A stretch of 64,000 nt of DNA, taken from Moraxellaceae bacterium AER2_44_116 (lineage in GTDB: Bacteria > Pseudomonadota > Gammaproteobacteria > Pseudomonadales > Moraxellaceae). The stretch is taken from the NCBI GenBank assembly GCA_006546595.1, contig VIAD01000004.1:246181-310180 (forward strand). Direction: 5' to 3'. Under the pieces are notes generated by a model. It did no database searches. It was not told the origin of the DNA and was given only the letters and a program-made list of their open reading frames with translations. Below, piece by piece: positions 43,736-51,888 of the stretch (position 1 is its first letter; the number at the start of each line of letters is the position of its first letter). The translations under genes and the position numbers were made by a program.

Positions 43736-44041
43736 ATGCAGCGCAATCTGATTATTTTAACCCTCATTGTATTTGGCGCACTCTCTGGAGCCGCATTGTG
43801 GAAATACGGCTATTGGGGGATTTTTATACCACCGTTCCAAACTTTGTATGCGGGTCAAATCCTTGCTGATCTCACTATTGCCTTAACAATGGTCATGTTT
43901 TGGATGTGGCATGATGCGAAAGCAACGGGGCGTAATATATGGCCTTGGATTATAGGAACCTTAGCTTTTGGCTCATTTGCGCCATTACTGTATTTATTGA
44001 CGCGTAAATTACCTGTTAACTTAGCGTCATCAGCTCATTGA
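43736..44041 (+). CDS. Small membrane protein, DUF2834-like
   Basis: 101 residues with three predicted TM helices: about 5-22, 38-58 and 69-88. Distinctive text between them includes YGYWGIFIPPFQTLYAGQIL and MFWMWHDAKATGRNIWPW. The pattern of an F-Q-D helix followed by WMWxDA and a Pro-Trp third helix resembles DUF2834-type proteins, which have no known function. GGAG precedes the ATG. It is divergent from, and probably controlled by, the XRE/MmyB-like regulator. Confidence 0.72.
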   Translation: MQRNLIILTLIVFGALSGAALWKYGYWGIFIPPFQTLYAGQILADLTIALTMVMFWMWHDAKATGRNIWPWIIGTLAFGSFAPLLYLLTRKLPVNLASSAH

Positions 44042-44061
44042 TGTTTGGCCTATTCGTAAAA

Positions 44062-44094
44062 CGGCTCTCCTTATGCACTGTTCAAGGAGAGCCG
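44062..44094. terminator. Bidirectional terminator between convergent genes
   Basis: CGGCTCTCCTT (44062-44072) pairs perfectly with AAGGAGAGCCG (44084-44094) around an 11-nt loop, with CTTT after and AAA before. It serves the membrane-protein gene and the convergent flavoprotein gene. Confidence 0.75.
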
Positions 44095-44163
44095 CTTTCC
44101 CGTTGGTAAAGCGGAGTCGAAACCAATACTCAACAGATCCTAGCTAACTCTTAGCTTTAATCC

Positions 44164-45762
44164 TCATCGTAAAATCGTATTCGCTGCCTGCCATCCCCAC
44201 CAAGCCGCTTCTTCAAAAATCGAATAACCCGATAAATCACTGTGTGCAAATAACACCTTGCCATCCACAGCTTGTAATGCTTGCAAGCCAGTATTATGTA
44301 AGAAGCCAACGCTAGGTGATGCCATTGCATGAGCGCGTAACGTTAATTCAACGCCACGGGCACATTGCCATAATTGTTGACCATACACTTGCTGTAAATC
44401 GCTTAAGCCAAGTGTTAGTAACTCAGTATCAGAAGCGTGTTGTAACCATTCTCGGCCTATTTTTGCTGATGCGGCATTTAAGGCATGATAAGCGGTAAAT
44501 ACCGTGTATTCGGGTTTTGCAGCGCGTAGCCATTGATGCGTGTCAACGACATAACCCAAACTTTGGCTACCATAAACGACATTATCCCACGCTAAATCCA
44601 CACCTTTAAACTCTTGGGGAAAACGGTCTAAATACACGTTGGTCACCAGCCACGGCGCATGAATCGGCATGTGTTGCTTGACATCAAAACCATAACTGCT
44701 GAGATGCGGTAGTAGGCGTGCGCTGACGTGTAAAGGCGTCGCACAAATCACGCGTTGTGCTTTAAGGATGAAGTTTTTTTTGCCTAATCCTGCGCTATAC
44801 AATACATCAACGCCTTGCGAATGCTCGTTAATGTTAATAGCGAAACCTTGCAAGCATTGTGCGGTCTTGGGTAGCATTTTTTCGGCGAGATGATGCAAAC
44901 CCTCCGACCAAGTCAAAACCGATGATTCACTGGCATTTTCACTCTGGCCATGACAACTGGCAAAATAATGCAGCCCTGCCCATGCCGAAATTTTTTGGCT
45001 ATCCAAACCGTAGTCATCTTTGCAGCAATAGTCTAAATACCAACGTAAGCTCGGATCAGTAAAGCCGTGTGCGCTTAGCCAAGTCGCAAAGTTTTGTTTA
45101 TCTAAGTCACGCCACTCTTGATCTTGTGACGACAACAGCGCAGGAATGGTAAATAACGGTTTGTCATCACGCCCTCGTTGTTGCTTTAGCTTATTAACCC
45201 AATTAAAAAAGCGTGTTTGCTGTTGCTGACTGTTGGCTGATGAATGGGGAATCACGCCATCTTGCCATTGTTGATTGGCAAAAATACGTTCATCTAAGGC
45301 ATGAACCAAGGCTAATTCGTCATAACGGGGTTGTGTGCTAAAGGGGTTGGCTTCAATAATTTGCCATGCCGCTAACATCTCACGAATATGCACCGACTCC
45401 ATTGTTGGCAACGGTAAATAATGTGCGCCACGCGGATAACGGACATCTTGCCATTGTCCTGCACTGGCATTGCCAAAGGGTTCTGCGCCCATTAACAGGA
45501 CAAAATCGGTGTAGCCTTGTTGCTGTAAACGCCATGCGGCAGTCAGTCCTGCAATGCCGCTACCAATAATGACCGTCCCTACTTTGCGTTCGCCTGATGA
45601 CGGTGGCAGGTGTTTTAGTTGTCGTAACCAATGACCTTCGTTCATTGCGGGTTTTAACACCGAGACAGGCAACCACGGCGGAATAGCAGGCAATAAGGGT
45701 TCTTTGCAGCCAGCTAATAACGTGGACGCAGCCGTGAATTGTAAAAACTGGCGGCGGTTCAT
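44164..45762 (-). CDS. FAD-dependent amine oxidase-like lipoprotein
   Basis: 532 residues. The N-terminus (MNRRQFLQFTAASTLLAGC) combines a Tat-like RRQFL with a lipobox LAGC, so an exported, lipid-anchored protein with a prefolded cofactor is likely. The FAD-binding Rossmann motif VIIGSGIAGLTAAWRL (about 63-80) follows, and a C-terminal FAD contact resembles the monoamine/polyamine oxidase and phytoene desaturase superfamily (VLFAHSDLSGYSIFEEAAWWGW). The ATG overlaps the stop of the spermidine-synthase-like gene by 4 bases (ATGA), so the pair is translationally coupled. Polyamine oxidation is a reasonable guess but not shown. Confidence 0.82.
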   Translation of the reverse strand: MNRRQFLQFTAASTLLAGCKEPLLPAIPPWLPVSVLKPAMNEGHWLRQLKHLPPSSGERKVGTVIIGSGIAGLTAAWRLQQQGYTDFVLLMGAEPFGNASAGQWQDVRYPRGAHYLPLPTMESVHIREMLAAWQIIEANPFSTQPRYDELALVHALDERIFANQQWQDGVIPHSSANSQQQQTRFFNWVNKLKQQRGRDDKPLFTIPALLSSQDQEWRDLDKQNFATWLSAHGFTDPSLRWYLDYCCKDDYGLDSQKISAWAGLHYFASCHGQSENASESSVLTWSEGLHHLAEKMLPKTAQCLQGFAININEHSQGVDVLYSAGLGKKNFILKAQRVICATPLHVSARLLPHLSSYGFDVKQHMPIHAPWLVTNVYLDRFPQEFKGVDLAWDNVVYGSQSLGYVVDTHQWLRAAKPEYTVFTAYHALNAASAKIGREWLQHASDTELLTLGLSDLQQVYGQQLWQCARGVELTLRAHAMASPSVGFLHNTGLQALQAVDGKVLFAHSDLSGYSIFEEAAWWGWQAANTILR

Positions 45763-47270
45763 CGGATGACATTACCCCAGTCTTGTTCAAAATAATGGAC
45801 GAGCATTTGATTGTTTAAATGATTGGCTTCGACAGGAATCGCTTTCATGTCAGGCGGAAAGCGAAACATCAATTGGGTACTGGCCGCATCTAAAAAGCGG
45901 AGTGGCAAGGCGTAGTGTGTCGGTGGTTGATAGTTGTCGTGTTGTTTGGCTAGGACATAACCCCACTCGCCAAACGAAGGCACATGGGCATGATAAGGAT
46001 AGGTAAAAAATCCTGCGGCTTTTAGGGTTGCATCAATACACCAAAATGAACGCGGCGCAAAATAAGGCGACGTAGACTGAACAACAAAAATGCCTGTTTC
46101 TGCAAGATGATGTTTAATCAGTCGATACATCGGCACAGAATATAATTTGCCTAAACCAAAATTCGATGGGTCGGGAAAGTCGGCAATAATCACATCATAG
46201 ATTTGAGCGTTGTGTTCTAACCAACGGCCTGCATCATCATTAATCACCGTTACTTTGGTATTGGTCAGCGCGTGTTGATTGAGTGCGGCCAGTTCGGCGT
46301 TGTGACTGAATAAGCTAGTCATGGCAGGGTCTAAATCGACTAAGGTGACATGTTCGATGTTGGGATAGCGCAAAATCTCACGCACGGCTAAACCATCGCC
46401 ACCCCCTAGCACCAACACCTGTTTTGCCGAAGGCAAGCTACTTAATGCGGGATGTACTAAGGCTTCGTGGTAGCGGTGTTCGTCGCGGGTGGAAAACTGC
46501 AAATTACTGTTAATATATAAACGTAAATCATCACGCCAACGCGTGACAATTAATCGTTGATAAGGTGTGGTTTGGGCATGAATAATCGGGTCGCCAAAAA
46601 TATGTTGTTCAGACCATTGCACCAAACGATCACTGGCAAATAATCCCAACAGCAAGAATAAAATGGCAATCACGGCGCGTTGTTGTTGCAAACGGGGTTG
46701 GGCTAACTCGGCGGCAAAGTGTCGTGCCGTCCATAACGCAACAAGGGCATTACATAAGCCAAATAAAAAGCCTGTCCGTGCGAGACCGAGTTTAGGCGCA
46801 AGCACTAAGGGAAATAACAGCGAAACTGCCAATGCGCCCAAATAGTCAAAGGTTAACACCCGACTAATCAGCGTACTAAAGTCAGCTTGGCGTTGGTTTA
46901 AGACACGCATGACCAGTGGAATTTCCATGCCCACCAAAATGCCAATAATAAATACCAACGCATACAAAATAGTTCTAAAAGGCATGGATAACCATGCAAA
47001 AACAACAAATAATACCGCCGCCGATGCTCCACCAATTAAACCGACCAGCAATTCAATTTCAATAAAACGGTCTAATACCCGTTTTTCGGGCACATATTGA
47101 GCTAAGTGCGAGCCAATGCCCATCGCAAATAAATAACAGCCAATAATAGTGGAAAATTGCAAAATTGAGTCGCCGAGCAAATAACTGGCTAATGCCCCTG
47201 CAATTAGTTCATAGGCCAAGCCACACGAAGCGACAACAAAAACTGAGATGATGAGGGTGCGGTCGAGCAT
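45759..47270 (-). CDS. Membrane-anchored spermidine synthase-like protein
   Basis: 503 residues. The N-terminal half holds about seven TM helices (YELIAGALASYLLGDSILQFS, GMEIPLVMRVL, FDYLGALAVSLLFPLVLAPKLG). The C-terminal half is a class I methyltransferase-fold aminopropyltransferase: Y-Q near TTPYQRLIVT, then DEHRYHEALVHPAL, VLVLGGGDGLAVREIL, VTLVDLDPAM, and DVIIADFPDPSN. The key acidic residue of SpeE (YDVIIVDSTDP) reads ADFPDP here, so the main catalytic Asp is retained. This architecture is the predicted spermidine synthase with N-terminal membrane domain. AdoMet decarboxylase is encoded in the divergent operon. Confidence 0.88.
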   Translation of the reverse strand: MLDRTLIISVFVVASCGLAYELIAGALASYLLGDSILQFSTIIGCYLFAMGIGSHLAQYVPEKRVLDRFIEIELLVGLIGGASAAVLFVVFAWLSMPFRTILYALVFIIGILVGMEIPLVMRVLNQRQADFSTLISRVLTFDYLGALAVSLLFPLVLAPKLGLARTGFLFGLCNALVALWTARHFAAELAQPRLQQQRAVIAILFLLLGLFASDRLVQWSEQHIFGDPIIHAQTTPYQRLIVTRWRDDLRLYINSNLQFSTRDEHRYHEALVHPALSSLPSAKQVLVLGGGDGLAVREILRYPNIEHVTLVDLDPAMTSLFSHNAELAALNQHALTNTKVTVINDDAGRWLEHNAQIYDVIIADFPDPSNFGLGKLYSVPMYRLIKHHLAETGIFVVQSTSPYFAPRSFWCIDATLKAAGFFTYPYHAHVPSFGEWGYVLAKQHDNYQPPTHYALPLRFLDAASTQLMFRFPPDMKAIPVEANHLNNQMLVHYFEQDWGNVIR

Positions 47271-47278
47271 GGCTTATT

Positions 47279-47310
47279 ATATGATGTAAAAAAATATGAC
47301 CTGCATCATA
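47279..47310. promoter_or_regulatory. Dyad in the divergent promoter of the polyamine/SPFH locus
   Basis: TATGATGTA (47279-47287) and TGCATCATA (47302-47310) are inverted repeats with one mismatch pair. They sit in the 70-bp gap between two divergently transcribed operons, where one regulator could control both. No regulator gene is adjacent. Confidence 0.4.
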
Positions 47311-47340
47311 AACGTTTAGTCATCTGCAAGGAAACGCGAC

Positions 47341-47733
47341 ATGCTTCCCACGTATATTTATAACTACGTCATTTATTTACTCGCTAGTTTAGCCATGATG
47401 TCCGTTTTTTCGCTCATCTATACCAAAATCACCCCTTATGATGAAATTAAAATGATTCGTGAGGGCAAAGCTGCCGCAGCGCTCAGCTTTTTAGGGGCAT
47501 TGATTGGTTTTTCGCTGACACTGGCTTCGAGTATTTTACACAATGATTCGTTCGTGGCGTTTGCGGCTTGGGCGGGCGCAGCCATGATCGTGCAATTAGT
47601 CGTTTATAACGTTTTATCGCGGCTGATTCCTGATATGCACGATTGCCTCGAAAAAAACAATGTGGCGATGGGGGCATTATTGGGCGGTGTATCCTTAACC
47701 TTTGGCATTATCAATGCCGCGTGTTTATCTTAA
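47341..47733 (+). CDS. DUF350 membrane protein (YjfL-like)
   Basis: 130 residues, four TM helices. DUF350 features are visible: YTKITPYDEIKMIREGKAAAALSFLGALIGFSLTLASSI in the middle and NNVAMGALLGGVSLTFGIINAA at the end. The related E. coli gene yjfL lies in an operon with a PspA homologue and a glutathionylspermidine-synthase-like protein; the biochemical role is unknown. AAGGA precedes the ATG. First gene of a five-gene run with SPFH, speD and DUF4178-like genes. Confidence 0.85.
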   Translation: MLPTYIYNYVIYLLASLAMMSVFSLIYTKITPYDEIKMIREGKAAAALSFLGALIGFSLTLASSILHNDSFVAFAAWAGAAMIVQLVVYNVLSRLIPDMHDCLEKNNVAMGALLGGVSLTFGIINAACLS

Positions 47734-47787
47734 TGATTTGTAGAGGCGAATGTATTCGTCCATTAAAGCCATCACAGGAGTATTGAC

Positions 47788-48822
47788 ATGGGATTATTTT
47801 CTTTTATTGGCAAGCAGTTTGTTGATGTCATCGAATGGGACAATCAACCCGATGGCCAATTGATGTGGCGTTTTCCTTTTACCGATAATGAAATTCAATA
47901 TGGCGCACAATTAACGGTGCGTGATGGTCAAATAGCGGTGTTTGTTAACGAAGGCCAAGTCGCGGATGTCTTTGGTGCAGGACTCTACAAACTTGAAACT
48001 CGTACTTTACCTGTCCTGACCAACTTAAAACATTGGGATAAGTTGTTTGCTTCACCCTTCAAATCGGATGTTTACTTTTTTAGCACCCGTTTACAACTTG
48101 GTCGTAAATGGGGAACACCGCAACCTATTACGATTCGTGATAGTGATTTTGGCATGGTGCGTTTGCGTGCCTTTGGTATGTATTCCTATAAGCTAACCGA
48201 TGCCCAACGTTTTTATACCACCATTACAGGCGCAAACAACACTTACACGGTTGATCAACTAGAACCGCAATTACGCAATATCATTGTTGCCAATATCAGT
48301 AGTGCGTTGGGTAGTTCAGGTGTGCCCTTTATTGATATGGCGGCTAATCAAGGCTTAATGGCTGATAAAATCAAAGCGGTACTTTCGCCCTTATTTGTCA
48401 ATTATGGTGTCGAACTGGATGCCTTTGTCGTCGAAAATGTGTCATTGCCCGACGAATTGCAAAAAGCCATTGATACCCGTATTTCGATGGGCATGATGGG
48501 GGATTTAAACAAATTCACCCAATATCAAGCCGCCACCGCGATTCCTTTAGCGGCACAAAATGAAGGTGGTATGGCAGGCATAGGCGCAAGCATGGCCGCA
48601 GGGATGGCAATGGGGCAGACCATGGCGAAAGCGTTTAATCCGTCAGCCGTCTCTCAAGCCGTTTTAGGGGGCGAATCCACCGCACCAGCACCTAGCAATA
48701 GCGGTGGCGACGACCCAAGCATTCGGTTAGAAAAACTCAAAGGTTTATTGGATAAAGGTTTAATCAGCCAAGCCGATTACGATAACGCCAAAGCCGAAGT
48801 CTTAAAGAAGCTGATGGGTTGA
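47788..48822 (+). CDS. SPFH/prohibitin-like protein with C-terminal SHOCT domain
   Basis: 344 residues without a TM segment. It belongs to the YdjI / virion core protein branch of SPFH proteins: FIEWDN-like FVDVIEWDNQPDGQLMWRFP, then QLTVRDGQIAVFVNEGQ, TLPVLTNLKHWDKLF, and GVELDAFVVENVSLPDELQKAIDTRISMGMMGDLNKFTQYQAA. A Gly/Met/Ala-rich linker (about 255-300) leads to a SHOCT motif (RLEKLKGLLDKGLISQADYDNAKAEVLKKL). SPFH proteins form membrane scaffolds. AGGAG precedes the ATG, and the stop overlaps the speD start by one base. Confidence 0.9.
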   Translation: MGLFSFIGKQFVDVIEWDNQPDGQLMWRFPFTDNEIQYGAQLTVRDGQIAVFVNEGQVADVFGAGLYKLETRTLPVLTNLKHWDKLFASPFKSDVYFFSTRLQLGRKWGTPQPITIRDSDFGMVRLRAFGMYSYKLTDAQRFYTTITGANNTYTVDQLEPQLRNIIVANISSALGSSGVPFIDMAANQGLMADKIKAVLSPLFVNYGVELDAFVVENVSLPDELQKAIDTRISMGMMGDLNKFTQYQAATAIPLAAQNEGGMAGIGASMAAGMAMGQTMAKAFNPSAVSQAVLGGESTAPAPSNSGGDDPSIRLEKLKGLLDKGLISQADYDNAKAEVLKKLMG

Positions 48823-49205
48823 TGAAGCCACTAGGTCAGCATTATTTAATGGAATGTGACGGGGTGGATAAGACGTTATTAGCCAACCCTGAGCAACTCA
48901 AAAATGTGCTTTATCAGTCAGCACAGGCCGCCAATGCTCAGGTGTTGTTGGGGCATTGTCATCACTTTGGCGAAGGTCAAGGTGTGACGGGCGTATTGTT
49001 GTTGCAAGAGTCGCATATCAGCATTCATACATGGCCTGAATATGCTTATGCCGCGATTGATGTCTTTATGTGTGGCGAGGCTCAACCGCAACGTGCCATA
49101 GAGGTGTTATTGATGTCTTTGCAACCGACACACCATCGTTGCCAATTGATCGCACGCAGCCCGTTGATGATGGCTCAAGGAAGGGTAGCTCCTTATGTTC
49201 TTTAA
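48822..49205 (+). CDS. speD: S-adenosylmethionine decarboxylase proenzyme (class 1B)
   Basis: 127 residues. It makes decarboxylated AdoMet, the aminopropyl donor. Self-cleavage should occur between Glu63 and Ser64 in LQESHISIHTWPE, leaving a pyruvoyl group; His69 and Cys84 (FMCGEA) complete the site, matching the small Thermotoga/Bacillus-type enzyme. ATG 48822 overlaps the SPFH stop codon by one base; an in-frame TTG precedes it. It supplies the substrate for the membrane spermidine-synthase-like protein encoded divergently. Confidence 0.93.
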   Translation: MKPLGQHYLMECDGVDKTLLANPEQLKNVLYQSAQAANAQVLLGHCHHFGEGQGVTGVLLLQESHISIHTWPEYAYAAIDVFMCGEAQPQRAIEVLLMSLQPTHHRCQLIARSPLMMAQGRVAPYVL

Positions 49206-50619
49206 AGCTCATTGCCCCAGTTGTGGTGCTGATGTTGATTTTAAGTCACCTGCTTCGGTCATGGCGGTGTGTAGCTATTGTCAAACGGCAGTCTTAAAAG
49301 ACGCAGATTCGGTCAAAGATATTGGCAAGATGGCCAGTGTTTTAGAAGACTATAGTCCATTACAAATAGGCACTACAGGACTCTATCAACAGCAGGCATT
49401 CACCTTATTAGGCCGTATTCAGCTTAAATATGAGGATGGCTTGTGGAATGAGTGGTATGCGTTGTTTGATGATGGTCAAGAGGGTTGGCTCTCTGAAGCT
49501 TCGGGACAGTTTGTTTTTACTTTGCCTGATGGTGTCGCCGAAGATGCACGACCTTTTGAGCAACTTGCACCCAACAGCAAATATCGCTTGTATGCTGCAA
49601 CCGATGTTCGCACTGCACGGTGTACAGGTGGCCAAGGTGAGTTACCGTTTAAAGTTGGTAAGGGGTGGCAAACACAAACCGCTGACTTTCGCATCAAAGA
49701 TAATTTTTTAACCTTAGATTATTCCGACGGCTTTCCGCCTTTACGTTATGTCGGTAAAGCGGTGGCTTTAGAACAGTTACAGTGTCAGTTATTGCGTGAT
49801 ACCGACACGATTCAAGACAGTGCAGGACGTTTTAAAGGCCAAACGCAAGCCTTAGACTGCCCCAGTTGCGGCGCAGCCATCCAATATAGTAATCAACAGT
49901 TTAAGCATATTGTTTGTCCTTCATGCAGTGCCAATGTCGAACTCAGCGAAGACAAAGCGATTGTCATTGAAAAACACCGCCAAGTCGCAGCGTTGGCGAC
50001 GAGTTTATCGTTAGGGGATGTTGGAAAAATAGACAATATTGACTATACCTTGATTGGTTTATTACAAGCCGAAGAGTTAGGCGAAGACGCAGGCGCACCG
50101 TGGGTAGAGTATCTGCTGTATAACGCGACGGCAGGATTTTTATGGTTGGTGGAGAGTAGCGAAGGCTGGGAAAAAGTCACCGTTTTAAATGAAATGCCTG
50201 ATAACACCAGTCGAGATAGCATCAGTTATCAGCAAAAAACATGGAAGAAATTATGGACATACAAAGCGCGTGTCACCTATGCCGCAGGGGCGTTTAATTG
50301 GCGAGTGAAAGTTGGTGATGTCACCGAAATTACCGATTATCAAGCGCAACCGCAAAAAGTTAGTGCCGAAAAAACGGCCAATGAAATGACGTGGAGTTTG
50401 GCGCAAAAAATTAACGCAGCTACTGTGAGTCAATGGTTTGGCAAAACGGTTACTGCACCTGCTACCGCCAATACGAGCGGCGATAAGTTAGGTTTATTTA
50501 AGGTTTTCGCGGTGGTGCTATGGGTTATTAATATGCCATTAATCGTATTTGGGTCGGGCAGTTTTATCCTCACCATTATTTCAACGGCGATATTGTGGTT
50601 TTTAGCGGTAGGGACGTGA
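49195..50619 (+). CDS. DUF4178-like protein with two zinc ribbons and C-terminal membrane segments
   Basis: 474 residues built as a duplication. The first zinc ribbon (Cys7, Cys10, Cys26, Cys29: HCPSCGAD / CSYCQ) is followed by a beta-rich DUF4178-like domain (about 45-200, FTLLGRIQLKYEDGLWNEWYALFDDG). The second ribbon (DCPSCGAA / VCPSCSA, about 222-247) is followed by another such domain (YTLIGLLQAEELGEDAGAPWVEYLLYNA). One or two TM helices end the protein. The start overlaps speD by 11 bases, with AAGGAAGGG upstream. Function is unknown; these proteins recur beside DUF350, SPFH and speD. Confidence 0.82.
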   Translation: MFFKAHCPSCGADVDFKSPASVMAVCSYCQTAVLKDADSVKDIGKMASVLEDYSPLQIGTTGLYQQQAFTLLGRIQLKYEDGLWNEWYALFDDGQEGWLSEASGQFVFTLPDGVAEDARPFEQLAPNSKYRLYAATDVRTARCTGGQGELPFKVGKGWQTQTADFRIKDNFLTLDYSDGFPPLRYVGKAVALEQLQCQLLRDTDTIQDSAGRFKGQTQALDCPSCGAAIQYSNQQFKHIVCPSCSANVELSEDKAIVIEKHRQVAALATSLSLGDVGKIDNIDYTLIGLLQAEELGEDAGAPWVEYLLYNATAGFLWLVESSEGWEKVTVLNEMPDNTSRDSISYQQKTWKKLWTYKARVTYAAGAFNWRVKVGDVTEITDYQAQPQKVSAEKTANEMTWSLAQKINAATVSQWFGKTVTAPATANTSGDKLGLFKVFAVVLWVINMPLIVFGSGSFILTIISTAILWFLAVGT

Positions 50620-50620
50620 T

Positions 50621-50776
50621 ATGTCGCAAATTCAGTATGTGTTTTGGGGAATCTTAATCGTCTTTATTACCACCCTACTGAACGTGTCTAGTTCGGGTGG
50701 TAGTTCAAGTAGTGCTAGTCGCAGTTGGAGTAGTGGTGGCGGCAGTGGTTGGTCGTCAGGTGGTGGGCATAAATAA
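50621..50776 (+). CDS. 51-residue Ser/Gly-rich single-pass membrane peptide
   Basis: ATG 50621 lies one base after the stop of the DUF4178-like gene, with AGGGA 5 bases upstream. The peptide has one hydrophobic helix (YVFWGILIVFITTLL) and a tail of Ser, Gly and Trp ending GGGHK. Similar W/S/G tails occur at the ends of small bacterial membrane proteins, where they are poorly understood. Tight spacing and a good ribosome binding site argue that it is real and belongs to the operon. No homologue can be named by eye. Confidence 0.7.
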   Translation: MSQIQYVFWGILIVFITTLLNVSSSGGSSSSASRSWSSGGGSGWSSGGGHK

Positions 50777-50793
50777 TCACCCTATACTGCGCC

Positions 50794-51681
50794 TTAAAAA
50801 TGATGCGTCGAAGGAGACTCTATCGGCTCTAAATGTGTTAGCACATGACTGCCATGCAAGACTTTTTCAATGTCAGCTTCAAGTAAGTCGAGTAAATCAT
50901 GGCCACGTTGTACCGTCCAATCCGCAGGAACGAGAATATGTACCGAAATAAATTTGTGTGAGCCAGCTTGTCTTGTTTTTAACGAGTTATACGCAATACC
51001 TTCTTGAGTTGCATAACGGCCAATAATGTCATGAATAATCGTGAGTTCATCGCTTGGCAGCGACATATCCATCAAACCATCAACCGAACGGCGTAATAAT
51101 TGAAAACCCGTCCAAACAATATTAATGGCGACCGCAATCGCAATAAGAGGGTCTAATACTAACCAACCTGTCGCATAAACCGCACCGATACCAATCAGTA
51201 CACCGCCTGATGTCCACACATCGGTCATTAAATGATGAGCATCGGCTTCTAAGGTAATGGAGTGATGTTTTTTACCCGCACGTAATAACACAAAAGCGGC
51301 AGCAAAATTGACAGCAGAGGCGACAAGGGAAATCATCAAGCCCAAGCCTACTTGTTCAATGGCTTGTGGATGAAATAGGCGAGGTAATGCTGCCCAAATA
51401 ATACTGACCGCAGCAATCAGAATTAATGCCCCTTCAACACCACTGGAAAAATATTCTGCCTTACTATGGCCAAAGGCATGATCGTCATCGGCAGGTCTTG
51501 CGGCAATCGTTAGCATGGTTAATGCCATGATGGCGGCGGCAAGATTGACAATAGACTCCATCGCATCTGATAACATACCCACAGAGTCAGTGACTAAGTA
51601 GGCCACCGTTTTTAGACTCAAGGTGATAACAGCCGCAGCAATAGACAACCACGCATAACGGGTCAAATTAGACGATGCCAT
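50794..51681 (-). CDS. Cation diffusion facilitator (CDF) metal transporter
   Basis: 295 residues, six TM helices and a C-terminal cytosolic domain. It should export divalent cations (Zn, Fe, Mn, Co) against protons. The metal site residues are visible as LSDAMES in TM2 and HHLMTDVWTS (HxxxD) in TM5, with DDDHAFGHSKAEYFSSGVEG in between. The C-terminal domain (GSHKFISVHILVPADWTVQRGHDLLDLLEADIEKVL) is the dimerising part. It converges with the polyamine operon. The metal cannot be predicted safely, since HxxxD occurs in both zinc and iron members. Confidence 0.92.
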   Translation of the reverse strand: MASSNLTRYAWLSIAAAVITLSLKTVAYLVTDSVGMLSDAMESIVNLAAAIMALTMLTIAARPADDDHAFGHSKAEYFSSGVEGALILIAAVSIIWAALPRLFHPQAIEQVGLGLMISLVASAVNFAAAFVLLRAGKKHHSITLEADAHHLMTDVWTSGGVLIGIGAVYATGWLVLDPLIAIAVAINIVWTGFQLLRRSVDGLMDMSLPSDELTIIHDIIGRYATQEGIAYNSLKTRQAGSHKFISVHILVPADWTVQRGHDLLDLLEADIEKVLHGSHVLTHLEPIESPSTHHF

Positions 51682-51888
51682 AACGAAGAGTCACATAAAC
51701 TAAAAGAATAGAGAATCATACTAACATAGGCTTAAGAAAAAATTATCATACTCACAATGTTTCATAAAACTGCCATCGTTTCAAAACTTGGCTTTATAAT
51801 TGAGACAAAGAGCAGAAAATATAAGTGACAGACGGTGTGTTAACCGTTAAAACAGAAGGGTAAGAAAAATAACGATGGATAACCCCTA

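Noticed and set aside
44101..44120. Short GCGGAGTCGAAA match to repeat family 2
   Set aside because: Only one partial arm is present, with no inverted partner; too short to call.
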